From assembly GCF_000514815.1 (NCBI RefSeq), contig NZ_AZWQ01000027.1:53795-97659 (forward strand): a stretch of 43,865 nucleotides of DNA, in the 5' to 3' direction. The translations under genes were made by a program, and so were the position numbers. The notes under the pieces are model-generated. The model did not search any database, was not told the origin of the DNA, and was given only the letters and a program-made list of their open reading frames with translations. Source of the DNA: Salinispora fenicalii (lineage in GTDB: Bacteria; Actinomycetota; Actinomycetes; Mycobacteriales; Micromonosporaceae). Numbering within the stretch: position 1 is the stretch's first letter; each line of letters starts with the position of its first letter. Of the stretch, positions 17,430 through 24,597 are shown piece by piece.

Positions 17430-18287
17430 ATGGGTGACCGTTGGGTCGTGATCGGGGCCGGCACGATGGGCCTCGGGATCGCGTACGTGGCCGCCGGTGC
17501 CGGCTATGACGTGGATCTGGTCGAGGTCGATTCGGCCCGGGGCGAAGCCGCCGCCGTGCGCCTCGGTGAGCTGTGGGACCGGGCAGTCGGCCGCGGTCGG
17601 ATGACGGTTGAGCAGGCCGACGCCAACCGATCCCGGGTGACTGTTCGGCGAGCCCTTACCGAGGTCAGCGCTGGCCCGGAGGTCGTGGTCGAGGCGGTCC
17701 CGGAGCGGGCTGACCTGAAGCGCTCCGTGCTGTGCGACGCCGAGAACCTGAGCCCGGCGCTGTTGGCCAGCAACACCTCCAGCATCTCGATCGCCGAGCT
17801 GGCCAAGGGGCTGACCCGCCCGGACCGCTTCCTCGGCCTGCACTTCTTCAACCCGGTCTGGGCAATGACGCTGCTCGAGGTCGTGGTCGGCCCAGGGACC
17901 GCACCGCAGAGCACGGACGCGGCGGTTGCACTCGCCGCCCGGCTGGGCAAGGATCCGGTCGTCGTACGTGACCTGCCCGGCTTCGCCACCTCCCGGCTGG
18001 GGGTGACGCTCGGACTGGAGGCGATTCGCATGGTCGCCGACAAGGTGGCGGAGCCAGCCGACATCGACAAGGCGATGGTGCTTGGCTACCGGCATCCGGT
18101 GGGGCCCTTGGAGCTAACCGACCTGGTCGGGCTGGACGTGCGGCTTGACATCGCCCGTACCCTGGCGGCCGCGTACGGGGAGCGGTTTGCGCCGCCGCCG
18201 CTGTTGGTCGAGATGGTTGCCGCCGGACACCTCGGCAAGAAGTCCGGCCAGGGCTTCTACCGATGGGAGAACGGGGTGAAGGCGTGA
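17430..18287 (+). CDS. 3-hydroxyacyl-CoA (3-hydroxybutyryl-CoA) dehydrogenase
   Basis: The 285-residue enzyme interconverts 3-hydroxyacyl-CoA and 3-oxoacyl-CoA with NAD(P). The Rossmann glycine motif is VIGAGTMGLGIA at residues 7-18. The catalytic region has LLASNTSSISIAELA and GLHFFNPVWAMTLLEVV, with the active-site His in HFFNP. The C-terminal dimer domain has LPGFATSRLG and the family ending GKKSGQGFYRW. It is the single-domain FadB2/Hbd type. The ATG follows GGGAGGAGG. Its stop overlaps the start of an enoyl-CoA hydratase by four bases (GTGA), so the two steps of beta-oxidation are coupled. Substrate chain length cannot be told. Confidence 0.93.
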   Translation: MGDRWVVIGAGTMGLGIAYVAAGAGYDVDLVEVDSARGEAAAVRLGELWDRAVGRGRMTVEQADANRSRVTVRRALTEVSAGPEVVVEAVPERADLKRSVLCDAENLSPALLASNTSSISIAELAKGLTRPDRFLGLHFFNPVWAMTLLEVVVGPGTAPQSTDAAVALAARLGKDPVVVRDLPGFATSRLGVTLGLEAIRMVADKVAEPADIDKAMVLGYRHPVGPLELTDLVGLDVRLDIARTLAAAYGERFAPPPLLVEMVAAGHLGKKSGQGFYRWENGVKA

Positions 18288-19027
18288 AGGGCCTGCGGAT
18301 CGACGAACAGGCCGATCGGGTGGTGGCGATGCTGGACCGCCCAGAGAAGCGCAACGCCATCGACGTTGACCTCGTCCACGCGCTCCACGAACTCTGCGCC
18401 GAACTGGAAGCCCGGCCACGGCTGCTGCTGCTCACCGGAGGCGCTGAAGGCATCTTCGCCGGGGGTGCCGATATCGGGCAGCTCCGCGAGCGCGGCCGGC
18501 TGGATGCCCTCGCCGCGATCAACTCAGCTGTCTTCGCCCGGATCAGGGCGCTGCCGATGCCGACCGTGGTAGCCGTCGATGGGCCGGCCTTGGGTGGCGG
18601 GGCCGAGCTGGCGTACGCCGGCGACCTACGGGTGTGTACCTCGCGTGCTGTCTTCGGACAGCCCGAGGTGCGGCTCGGCATCCTGGCCGGGGCGGGGGCG
18701 ACGCACCGGTTACCGGCGCTGGTCGGCGAGGCGCGGGCGAAGGAACTGCTCTTCACCGGCCGGCGGGTGGACGCTGCAGAGGCCCTGCGGATCGGTCTGG
18801 TCAACCAGGTGGTCGCCGAGCCCGCCGAGCTGCTGCCGGCAGCGCATACCCTGCTCGACGAGGTGGCGAAGGGCTCCGCGCTCGCGTTGCGGCTGACCAA
18901 GCTGGCCGTGGACGCTCCCGCCGCCGCGCACCCCCACCTGGATCTGGTCAGTCAGGCGGTGCTCTTCGAAGACGAGGAGAAGCACCGGCGAATGACCGAC
19001 TTTCTCGAGCGACGGCGCCGGTCCTGA
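18284..19027 (+). CDS. Enoyl-CoA hydratase/isomerase family protein
   Basis: This 247-residue crotonase-fold protein likely hydrates 2-enoyl-CoA to the 3-hydroxyacyl-CoA used by the dehydrogenase upstream. The first oxyanion-hole segment is GGADIGQL and the second is DGPALGGGAELAYAGDLRV. The following FGQPEVRLGILAGAGATHRLPALVG carries one of the usual catalytic Glu positions (PEV). The common PGxGGT is altered to AGAGAT, so hydratase activity is likely but not certain. The GTG start overlaps the dehydrogenase stop by four bases. A hairpin (19072-19098) follows, shared with the convergent binding-protein gene. Confidence 0.88.
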   Translation: MKGLRIDEQADRVVAMLDRPEKRNAIDVDLVHALHELCAELEARPRLLLLTGGAEGIFAGGADIGQLRERGRLDALAAINSAVFARIRALPMPTVVAVDGPALGGGAELAYAGDLRVCTSRAVFGQPEVRLGILAGAGATHRLPALVGEARAKELLFTGRRVDAAEALRIGLVNQVVAEPAELLPAAHTLLDEVAKGSALALRLTKLAVDAPAAAHPHLDLVSQAVLFEDEEKHRRMTDFLERRRRS

Positions 19028-19071
19028 ACCGGGTGATGTCGGCAGCGGTGAGAGGTGCGTAGACGGCTGGT

Positions 19072-19098
19072 GGCCCGCGCCATGTTCCGGTGCGGGCC
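19072..19098. terminator. Hairpin between convergent genes
   Basis: A 10-bp GC-rich stem with one G-U pair (19072-19081 with 19089-19098) and a seven-base loop lies between the hydratase gene and the end of the reverse-strand binding-protein gene. Confidence 0.55.
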
Positions 19099-19136
19099 GC
19101 ACCGTGCCTCCGGTCTGGCCAGCACCCGATTGTGGC

Positions 19137-20471
19137 TCAGTGGTGCAGCGGCACCCCTGCGTCGGTGAGGGCCCGGATCAGCCCGGCTGACTCACTGAAT
19201 CCGATGATCAGGACAGCGTCGGCCCCCGACTCCTTGATCTCGCGGACCACGGACGTGAAGTCGACCGGTGCCGCCTCGGCGTCTTCCGGTGGCTGATAGG
19301 TGCTCAGGTTGAGCTGGTCCGCGCCGAGGCCAGCCCGTTCCAGCTCGGACCGGACGATCTCCTGTAGGCCCGCACCGTACGAGTCCTGCCGGGCCACGAT
19401 GGCGATCTGCTGCGGGCCATCCCGGAGGATGACGTCGGCCAGCGCCCGGCCCTGCAAACTGTCGGGTGGCGCGGTTCGGAAGTAGCGGCCCTCGTCGTTC
19501 AGGTCGGTGAGGCTCGCGGCGGTGTTTGACGGGGAGAACAGCACCAGTCCGGCCTGCACCACGTCGGGTAGCACCGCCCGGGAGATTCCCGACGCTCCGG
19601 CACCGATGATGACGTGGACGCCGGCGGCGGCATGGCTCGCCACGGTCGCCTTGGCGACCGCCGGATTGGTGCCATCATCGCCGTCGATCCAGGTTACCGG
19701 GGCGCCAAGGACGCCACCGGCGGCGTTGATCTCCTGGATTGCGAGGGCAGCGCCGGCGGCGAGGGGCGGATTGGACAGCGCGAGGTCACCGGTCTGTGGC
19801 AGCAGGCCGCCCAGGACCAGCGGGGCGTCGTCGTTCTGTTCGGCCGCCCCGGCGCCCGGTGGGGGCGCACTGCTCGCGGTGGACTCGGAGCCCGCACCGA
19901 CGAACTCCGTCTTGGCGTCGTTGATCTGCGTCCCATCGAAGTGCAGGGTGGCGTAGCTGGCGGTGGAGGGCTCGCCGGCTGCAGTGAACCCACTTCGGGT
20001 GATCGAGACACTGCGGTACTCGATGTTCCGCCCGTCTCGGGCCAGCGCGAGGCAGGCCACGGCGGTCTCACACCGCTGGCCACCGTTGGTGACTCCGATG
20101 ATCTGTGCTGCCACAGCTGCCGGATCAGTGGTGCCGGCGAGCTGCGCGGCGAGCGCGCTGATCAGCACCGCATCGTAGGCCTCTGCCGCATAGACGAAGC
20201 TGGTCAGGTCGGGGTCGATTGACCGCAACCGGTCCTTGAAGTCCGCCGGCAGCGGGGTCAGCGGTGTGGTGCCCTTCATCCCATCGACTAGGTCGGCCCG
20301 GTCCCCCAATTCGGTGGGAAAGGAATTGAGCATATTGCCGTCGGTGCCGTAGAGGCGCACCGAGGTAGCAGTGGGTTCGTCCGATTCGTCGGTTCCGCAG
20401 GCGCTGCTGGCGAGCAGAAACGTCGCGCAGGCGGCCAGGGCGGCAGCTCGCGTGGCGCGTGAGATCAGCAT
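19137..20471 (-). CDS. Substrate-binding lipoprotein of branched-chain amino acid type, circularly permuted
   Basis: The 444-residue protein begins with a signal peptide ending LLASSAC (lipidation Cys25, lipobox weak at -3). Its core is a Peripla_BP_6/LivK-type ABC transporter binding protein with halves in reversed order. Residues ~37-194 (VRLYGTDGNMLNSF, FVYAAEAYDAVLISALAAQ, Cys134/Cys140, ending KTEFVGAG) match the C-terminal part of the family. A Ser/Ala/Pro linker follows at ~195-215. Residues ~217-444 (LVLGGLLPQTGDLA, AIQEINAAGGVLG, YFRTAPPDSLQGRALAD, RQDSYGAGLQEIV, ending LTDAGVPLHH) match the family N-terminal part. The last residues would normally run straight into VRLYGTDG. No permease or ATPase gene is near. 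The fold is probably preserved since the natural ends are joined by the linker. Ligand unknown. Confidence 0.88.
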   Translation of the reverse strand: MLISRATRAAALAACATFLLASSACGTDESDEPTATSVRLYGTDGNMLNSFPTELGDRADLVDGMKGTTPLTPLPADFKDRLRSIDPDLTSFVYAAEAYDAVLISALAAQLAGTTDPAAVAAQIIGVTNGGQRCETAVACLALARDGRNIEYRSVSITRSGFTAAGEPSTASYATLHFDGTQINDAKTEFVGAGSESTASSAPPPGAGAAEQNDDAPLVLGGLLPQTGDLALSNPPLAAGAALAIQEINAAGGVLGAPVTWIDGDDGTNPAVAKATVASHAAAGVHVIIGAGASGISRAVLPDVVQAGLVLFSPSNTAASLTDLNDEGRYFRTAPPDSLQGRALADVILRDGPQQIAIVARQDSYGAGLQEIVRSELERAGLGADQLNLSTYQPPEDAEAAPVDFTSVVREIKESGADAVLIIGFSESAGLIRALTDAGVPLHH

Positions 20472-20537
20472 CGCAGTCCTTCCTCAGGTGAAGATTGCGC
20501 TGCGAGTAGCTCGCCCTGCCCGCGCCTGGGGCCCGGG

Positions 20538-20571
20538 TTGTATCGCTATCCGCAGGTAGTTGGTGATACAA
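20538..20571. promoter_or_regulatory. Inverted repeat upstream of the permuted binding-protein gene
   Basis: TTGTATC (20538-20544) and GATACAA (20565-20571) form perfect 7-base arms 27 bases apart centre to centre, in the 138-base gap ahead of the reverse-strand binding-protein gene. The gap also has a TTGACC-like element on the same strand. It may be an operator for a dimeric regulator. Confidence 0.4.
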
Positions 20572-20609
20572 GGTGTTGCAATAGCGGCGGGAATGGTCAA
20601 GTTAGTGTC

Positions 20610-21128
20610 CTAATCGACGGCCCGCTGCGAGACTACGCTCGCGTAGCGAGCGAGGAGTTCGGACCAGCCAGTGGTCAGCGCCCGGCGGTAGCCCTCCGCT
20701 GCCGGGCCATGCCGATCGAAGTGTCGGTGTTCCACCTCTACCCGGGTCTGCCCCGACGGGTCGGGCCGGAAGAGCGCCTCGACCTCGCTGGCCTGGGCCG
20801 GATCGGGTGCTGGGACGCGGTCTGCCCCGATTTGCCAGGTGAAGACGAGTCGGCGGGGCGGGGCCCAGGTCAGTACTCGGCCCCAGTCGTTGCGGAAGCC
20901 GTGCGGGCCGATTTCGTACAGCATCCCGCCGGCCCGTGGTTCCATCCCCAGCGTGGTTAGTAGGCCGGGACCGGACCAGGTGTACTCCATGACCCACCAG
21001 TCCGTTATCGCGCCAGTGAAAACCTCAAATGCCTGCTGCGCCGAGGCGGGAACGAGGAGCGAGCTGCGGAGCGAGAACCGTGCGAAATCCTGCCGGACAT
21101 CGACGGGATCGATCATCTCCTGTCCCAT
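20610..21128 (-). CDS. SRPBCC (AHSA1/START-like) domain protein
   Basis: The 172-residue protein has the Bet v1-like SRPBCC pattern: an N-terminal RSSLLVPASAQQAFEVFTG, an ITDWWVMEYTWSGPG segment, GGMLYEIGPHGFRNDWGRVLTWAPPRRLVFTWQI, and a C-terminal helix ALTTGWSELLARYASV. The TGWS/W pattern is typical of AHSA1-type members. The fold encloses a hydrophobic cavity; the ligand is unknown. The start is uncertain: ATG at 21128 is used, ATG at 21116 is four codons later, and the frame is open to 21293. It is divergent from a MarR/GbsR-like regulator, and a palindromic operator lies between them, so it may be that regulator's target. Confidence 0.8.
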   Translation of the reverse strand: MGQEMIDPVDVRQDFARFSLRSSLLVPASAQQAFEVFTGAITDWWVMEYTWSGPGLLTTLGMEPRAGGMLYEIGPHGFRNDWGRVLTWAPPRRLVFTWQIGADRVPAPDPAQASEVEALFRPDPSGQTRVEVEHRHFDRHGPAAEGYRRALTTGWSELLARYASVVSQRAVD

Positions 21129-21313
21129 AAGCCCGGACCATACCGGCTGATGCTCGCCGGTGGAGCATTGCGAGGTGCTCGATCTCAAGTGCTTTACGGA
21201 GCTCAGGTGACGGGGCGGACCGTCAACATCTCCATCGTGGATGTATCCGTAGTGGAAATTTTCGTATTTCGCTCTGGTCTGGTTTCCGGTCAAGGCTTAA
21301 TATTTTCGTTTAG

Positions 21314-21337
21314 AAAGTTCTGAACGTTCGAGACTTT
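21314..21337. promoter_or_regulatory. Palindromic operator of the MarR/GbsR-like regulator
   Basis: AAAGT-nnn-GAACGTTC-nnn-ACTTT is a 24-base palindrome 20 bases before the regulator start (21358) and upstream of the divergent SRPBCC gene. Eighteen of 24 positions are symmetric. The size and place fit autoregulation by a winged-helix dimer. Confidence 0.6.
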
Positions 21338-21357
21338 TGCGTCAGGAAGGGGAGTTT

Positions 21358-21819
21358 ATGGACCCGGAGGCTGGCCGGCGGTACGCCGAGGAGGTCGGCG
21401 TCGTCCTGGCTCAGATGGGCACCACCCCCGCCTTCGGCAAGTTGCTGGGCTGGCTGCTCATCTGCGAACCGCCGAAACAGACCACCGCGCAGTTGTGCGA
21501 GGCGATGGGGCTGTCCAAGGCTTCGGTGTCCACTGGCATGCGGGTGCTGGAACAGTCCGGCCTGGTTCGACGGGTGCCGAGCCAGGGCCGGGGACACGCG
21601 TATGAGATGCATCCGGACGCCTTCGCCCGCGCCATCGACCCAACTGAGAGGATGCGGGCTTTCATCGATCTGATGCAGCGCGGGATCGACCTGCTCGGCG
21701 ACGCGGCGGCACCTGAGGCCAGCCGGCTACGGCATACCCGCGACTTCTACAGCTTCATGGTCGAGCGCACACCGGCCCTGATGGAGGAGTTTCGCCGACA
21801 AGCACGAAAGGACAGTTAG
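21358..21819 (+). CDS. MarR/GbsR-family transcriptional regulator
   Basis: This 153-residue protein has the winged helix-turn-helix of the GbsR/MarR type: RRYAEEVGVVLAQMGTTPAFGKLLGWLLIC, then the HTH TTAQLCEAMGLSKASVSTGMRVLEQSGLVRRV, wing PSQGRGHAYEMHPDAF, and a C-terminal helical dimer region. It is probably a local repressor. The ATG at 21358 has AAGGGGAG upstream; an alternative TTG at 21337 overlaps the operator and is less likely. Only one base separates its stop from the glycosyltransferase start, so the two form an operon. This arrangement suggests it controls the glycosyltransferase and the divergent SRPBCC gene in response to a small molecule, perhaps one that the transferase modifies (inference). 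Confidence 0.85.
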   Translation: MDPEAGRRYAEEVGVVLAQMGTTPAFGKLLGWLLICEPPKQTTAQLCEAMGLSKASVSTGMRVLEQSGLVRRVPSQGRGHAYEMHPDAFARAIDPTERMRAFIDLMQRGIDLLGDAAAPEASRLRHTRDFYSFMVERTPALMEEFRRQARKDS

Positions 21820-21820
21820 G

Positions 21821-23104
21821 ATGCGAATCCTGGTGATCACCGTGGGGTCTCGCGGGGATGTCCAGCCGTACGTGGCCCTCGGTAAGGGCCTCCAGTTGGC
21901 CGGTCATGACGTCACCCTGGCCACCTGCGCCCGGTTCCAGTCGTTCGTCACCGATCAAGGTTTGGCGTACGGCCAGCTCAGCGACGACATCCTGCTGCTG
22001 TTGGACTCGGCAGCGGGTCGGGCCGCGATGGAAGACGCCACCGGGGTGCTCGGCGCAGTCAAGACCAACATCAAGCTGGCCCGTCAGGCGAATCCGATCA
22101 ACCGGAGGCTGCTCTCCGACGCCTGGACGGTAGCCCGGCAGGCCAAGCCGGATCTGGTCATCTATCACCCCAAGGTGCTGGCCGGTCCGCACATCGCCGA
22201 GAAGCTAGACGTGCCCGTAGTGCTGGCGCTGCCGGTGCCGGTCGCCGTACCGACCGGTGACTTCCCCCTCGTCGGGCTGCCCCAACTGCCGCTCGGCCGT
22301 TGGTACAACCGACTGACCTACCGCCTGGCCGGTGCCGGATATCGAATGTACGACGGCATGGTGAACACGTTTCGTCGCGATACGCTCGGACTCGCGAAGA
22401 CCAGCGGTGCCGCGCTGACCACCCGGCTCCCCGACGGGCGGCCGATCCCGGTGCTGCACGGCATCAGCGAGCACGTCCTGCCGCGCCCCGCCGACTGGCC
22501 CGGGCACGCGCACCTCACCGGCTACTGGTTCCTTGACGACGCCGCCCACTGGCAGCCCCCGGCCGACCTGGTCGACTTCATAGCGGCTGGTGACCCACCG
22601 GTGTACGTCGGTTTCGGCAGCATGGCCGGGCGTGACCCGCGCCGACTCGCCAGTCTCGTCAGCGAGGCGCTGCGCCGGGCCGGCGTCCGGGGCATCATCG
22701 CCGCCGGCTGGGGTGGTCTGGCGGAGACCGAATCGTCAGACAGAATCTGGCACCTCACGCAGGCCCCACACGACTGGCTCTTTCCGCAGATGTCCGCCGT
22801 TGTGCACCACGGCGGGGCCGGCACCACCGCGGCGGCGCTACGCGCTGGCAAACCCTCGGTGGTCTGCCCGTTCCTCCTGGACCAATTCGTCTGGGGTCGG
22901 CAGGTCTTCGCGCTCGGCGCGGGTAGTGCGCCCTTACCGCAGCGGAAGCTCACCCCGCAGCGGCTGGCGACCGCGATCCGTACGGTCACCACCAACGCCG
23001 ACATCCGGGCCACCGCGGCCAGTCTGGGCAGGAGCCTCGCGGCCGAGGATGGTGTCGCGAACGCGGTTGCCAGGATCAACACGCTTTTAGACTCGGCGAG
23101 TTAG
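21821..23104 (+). CDS. UGT/MGT-type glycosyltransferase (GT1)
   Basis: The 427-residue protein is a GT-B-fold glycosyltransferase of family 1. The N-terminal domain starts MRILVITVGSRGDVQPYVAL followed by GHDVTLAT, as in sterol 3-beta-glucosyltransferases and macrolide transferases. The donor-binding C-terminal domain has PVYVGFGSMAGRDP and the signature VHHGGAGTTAAALRAGKP, with FLLDQFVWGRQV for the sugar nucleotide site. It likely transfers a UDP- or TDP-sugar to a small lipophilic acceptor. No other secondary-metabolism genes are adjacent except a methyltransferase 400 bases downstream. It follows the MarR-like regulator by one base, so a detoxifying or self-protective role is possible (inference). 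Confidence 0.9.
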   Translation: MRILVITVGSRGDVQPYVALGKGLQLAGHDVTLATCARFQSFVTDQGLAYGQLSDDILLLLDSAAGRAAMEDATGVLGAVKTNIKLARQANPINRRLLSDAWTVARQAKPDLVIYHPKVLAGPHIAEKLDVPVVLALPVPVAVPTGDFPLVGLPQLPLGRWYNRLTYRLAGAGYRMYDGMVNTFRRDTLGLAKTSGAALTTRLPDGRPIPVLHGISEHVLPRPADWPGHAHLTGYWFLDDAAHWQPPADLVDFIAAGDPPVYVGFGSMAGRDPRRLASLVSEALRRAGVRGIIAAGWGGLAETESSDRIWHLTQAPHDWLFPQMSAVVHHGGAGTTAAALRAGKPSVVCPFLLDQFVWGRQVFALGAGSAPLPQRKLTPQRLATAIRTVTTNADIRATAASLGRSLAAEDGVANAVARINTLLDSAS

Positions 23105-23504
23105 AACACCAGCGGCACCGAGTGGCCGCGCCTCGGGGCGCTGGGCGTCCGCACGTCGTGGCCGCGCCTCGGGGCGCCGGGCGTCCGTACGTCCGCGGTT
23201 TCGCCCGGTGGAAAGAGCGCCGGACAGTGACGCCGGAGAGTACTGCAGCGCGTCACTGTCACCCGATCACAATCAGCAACACAGTGCGGCGTACTCGTGC
23301 TCCTCCCGTTCCCTGCCTGCGATCTCGCGGGATCAGCGCACTACGCAGCCCCCGTGGCTGGAGTAGGTTGTCTGTTTTGCCGGCTTGGCTAATCTACAAA
23401 TTCACCATATCCTACTGGTGTAGCACCCGTTGCCTCCGGCCGCCGCAGGTCGGAGGCTGTGTTTGGGCCCTGAGTTTGCATCCGGAGTAAAGGGAGTCAA
23501 AGCG
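23105..23504. other. 400-base intergenic region with repeats and hairpin
   Basis: No gene is seen here. Two tandem 36-bp repeats lie at 23122-23193. A hairpin with 7-base arms (23432-23438 with 23451-23457) precedes the methyltransferase start and could be a leader structure. The stretch 23340-23430 is AT-rich and likely holds the methyltransferase promoter. Confidence 0.55.
23122..23193. repeat. Tandem 36-bp direct repeat
   Basis: Two 36-bp copies (23122-23157 and 23158-23193) differ at two positions. Each contains a short self-complementary segment GCGCC-TCGG-GGCGC. They lie 17 bases after the glycosyltransferase stop and may act in transcript ending. Confidence 0.9.
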
Positions 23505-24353
23505 TTGACCGACGAGTCCGGTAAGGCCAACTTCAGTGGAATCTACAACCAGGAGACGCCGTGCGCGTATTACGCTAACCTGCGACGGTTGAAATACGAG
23601 ATCCCGCAGCATGGGGCTACGGTATTCAACCAGCTGATCGATGCTCAGCCATGGGGCGACGGCTATCGTCCCACCGTGCTCGACGTGTGCTGTTCCTACG
23701 GCATCGTTGGGGTGCTCACCAAGACCGATCTTGAGCTGGACGACGTGTACACGTACTACCAGGGTGCCAGTGACGACGGGCGTACCGTGGACCAGGTGCG
23801 CCGCGCCGAGAACGAATTTCTGGGCCAGCGGGCCCGGCCAGACGCTCCGCACGTCATCGGGTTGGACGTCGCCGAAAATGCTGCCCGGCACGGTGTAGCA
23901 GTCGGTGCGCTCGACGATGCCTTTGTCGAGAACCTGGAGGCGACAGAGCCGTCGTCAGAATTGGCCAAGAAGATGTCGGAGGTTGATCTCATCACGACCA
24001 CGGGTGGCATTGGCTATGTCACCGAGCGGACGTTTGAGCGGCTACTCACCTGCACCGAAGCCCCGCCCTGGGTTGCCGCGTTCTGCCTTCGGACGTACGA
24101 CTATGAGCCGATTTCAGACGTGCTCGCGCAGTACGGGCTCGTTACCGAGAAGGCGGACCAGGCGGTTCGGCAGCGGCGTTTTATCGACGATACCGAACGG
24201 GAGTGGGCAATGGCGGAGCTGGCGGCGCGGGGCGTCGACCCAGCCGACATGGAGAGCGCGGGATATTTGTACGCCGACTTCTACCTCTCGCGGCCGCGGA
24301 AAGATGCAACAGAGAAGTCGCTGGCAGACCTGGTGACCATTCCAGCTAACTAA
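23505..24353 (+). CDS. Class I SAM-dependent methyltransferase-like protein
   Basis: The 282-residue protein carries a variant of methyltransferase motif I (VLDVCCSYGIVGVLTK, with Cys-Cys-Ser in place of Gly-x-Gly). Later segments look like motif II/III (VIGLDVAENAARHGVAVGALD) and motif IV (VDLITTTGGIGYVTERTFERLL). A long insert with Tyr and acidic residues separates the first two. The altered glycine motif leaves real methyl transfer uncertain. The TTG at 23505 is chosen: AAGGGA lies nine bases upstream, and no nearer ATG or GTG fits. Codon use includes AT-rich codons less common in the purine genes, which hints at acquisition. Substrate unknown. Confidence 0.7.
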   Translation: MTDESGKANFSGIYNQETPCAYYANLRRLKYEIPQHGATVFNQLIDAQPWGDGYRPTVLDVCCSYGIVGVLTKTDLELDDVYTYYQGASDDGRTVDQVRRAENEFLGQRARPDAPHVIGLDVAENAARHGVAVGALDDAFVENLEATEPSSELAKKMSEVDLITTTGGIGYVTERTFERLLTCTEAPPWVAAFCLRTYDYEPISDVLAQYGLVTEKADQAVRQRRFIDDTEREWAMAELAARGVDPADMESAGYLYADFYLSRPRKDATEKSLADLVTIPAN

Positions 24354-24490
24354 GTCGACTCTGTCCTCGGCCTCGTCAACGCTGTGCTGGGGTGCGTTGG
24401 ATGAGTCGGGCGAGAGCGTCCGCCGGGCTTGCTGGACCACGGTTGCTGTGACTTCTGCCGGTCGATTCCAGGATACTACGGCGTGAGATT

Positions 24491-24538
24491 GAGGCTTGGG
24501 GAGTGCTGCCCGCGTCGGGGCAGCACTCCCCAAGCCTC
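24491..24538. terminator. Bidirectional terminator, perfect 21-bp stem
   Basis: Positions 24491-24511 pair perfectly with 24518-24538 around a GCGTCG loop, between the convergent methyltransferase and CPBP protease genes. Confidence 0.85.
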
Positions 24539-24597
24539 CCCCAGGTAGATGTGGTGTTGGTGACGGGCGTTGAGCTTCCCCGGCGGCGCCGGCGGTG

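Noticed and set aside
19137..20471. Binding-protein order explained by two separate genes or a frameshift
   Set aside because: One continuous frame with one signal peptide spans both halves, joined by a plausible linker; the second half has no start codon with a ribosome-binding site or a signal peptide of its own.
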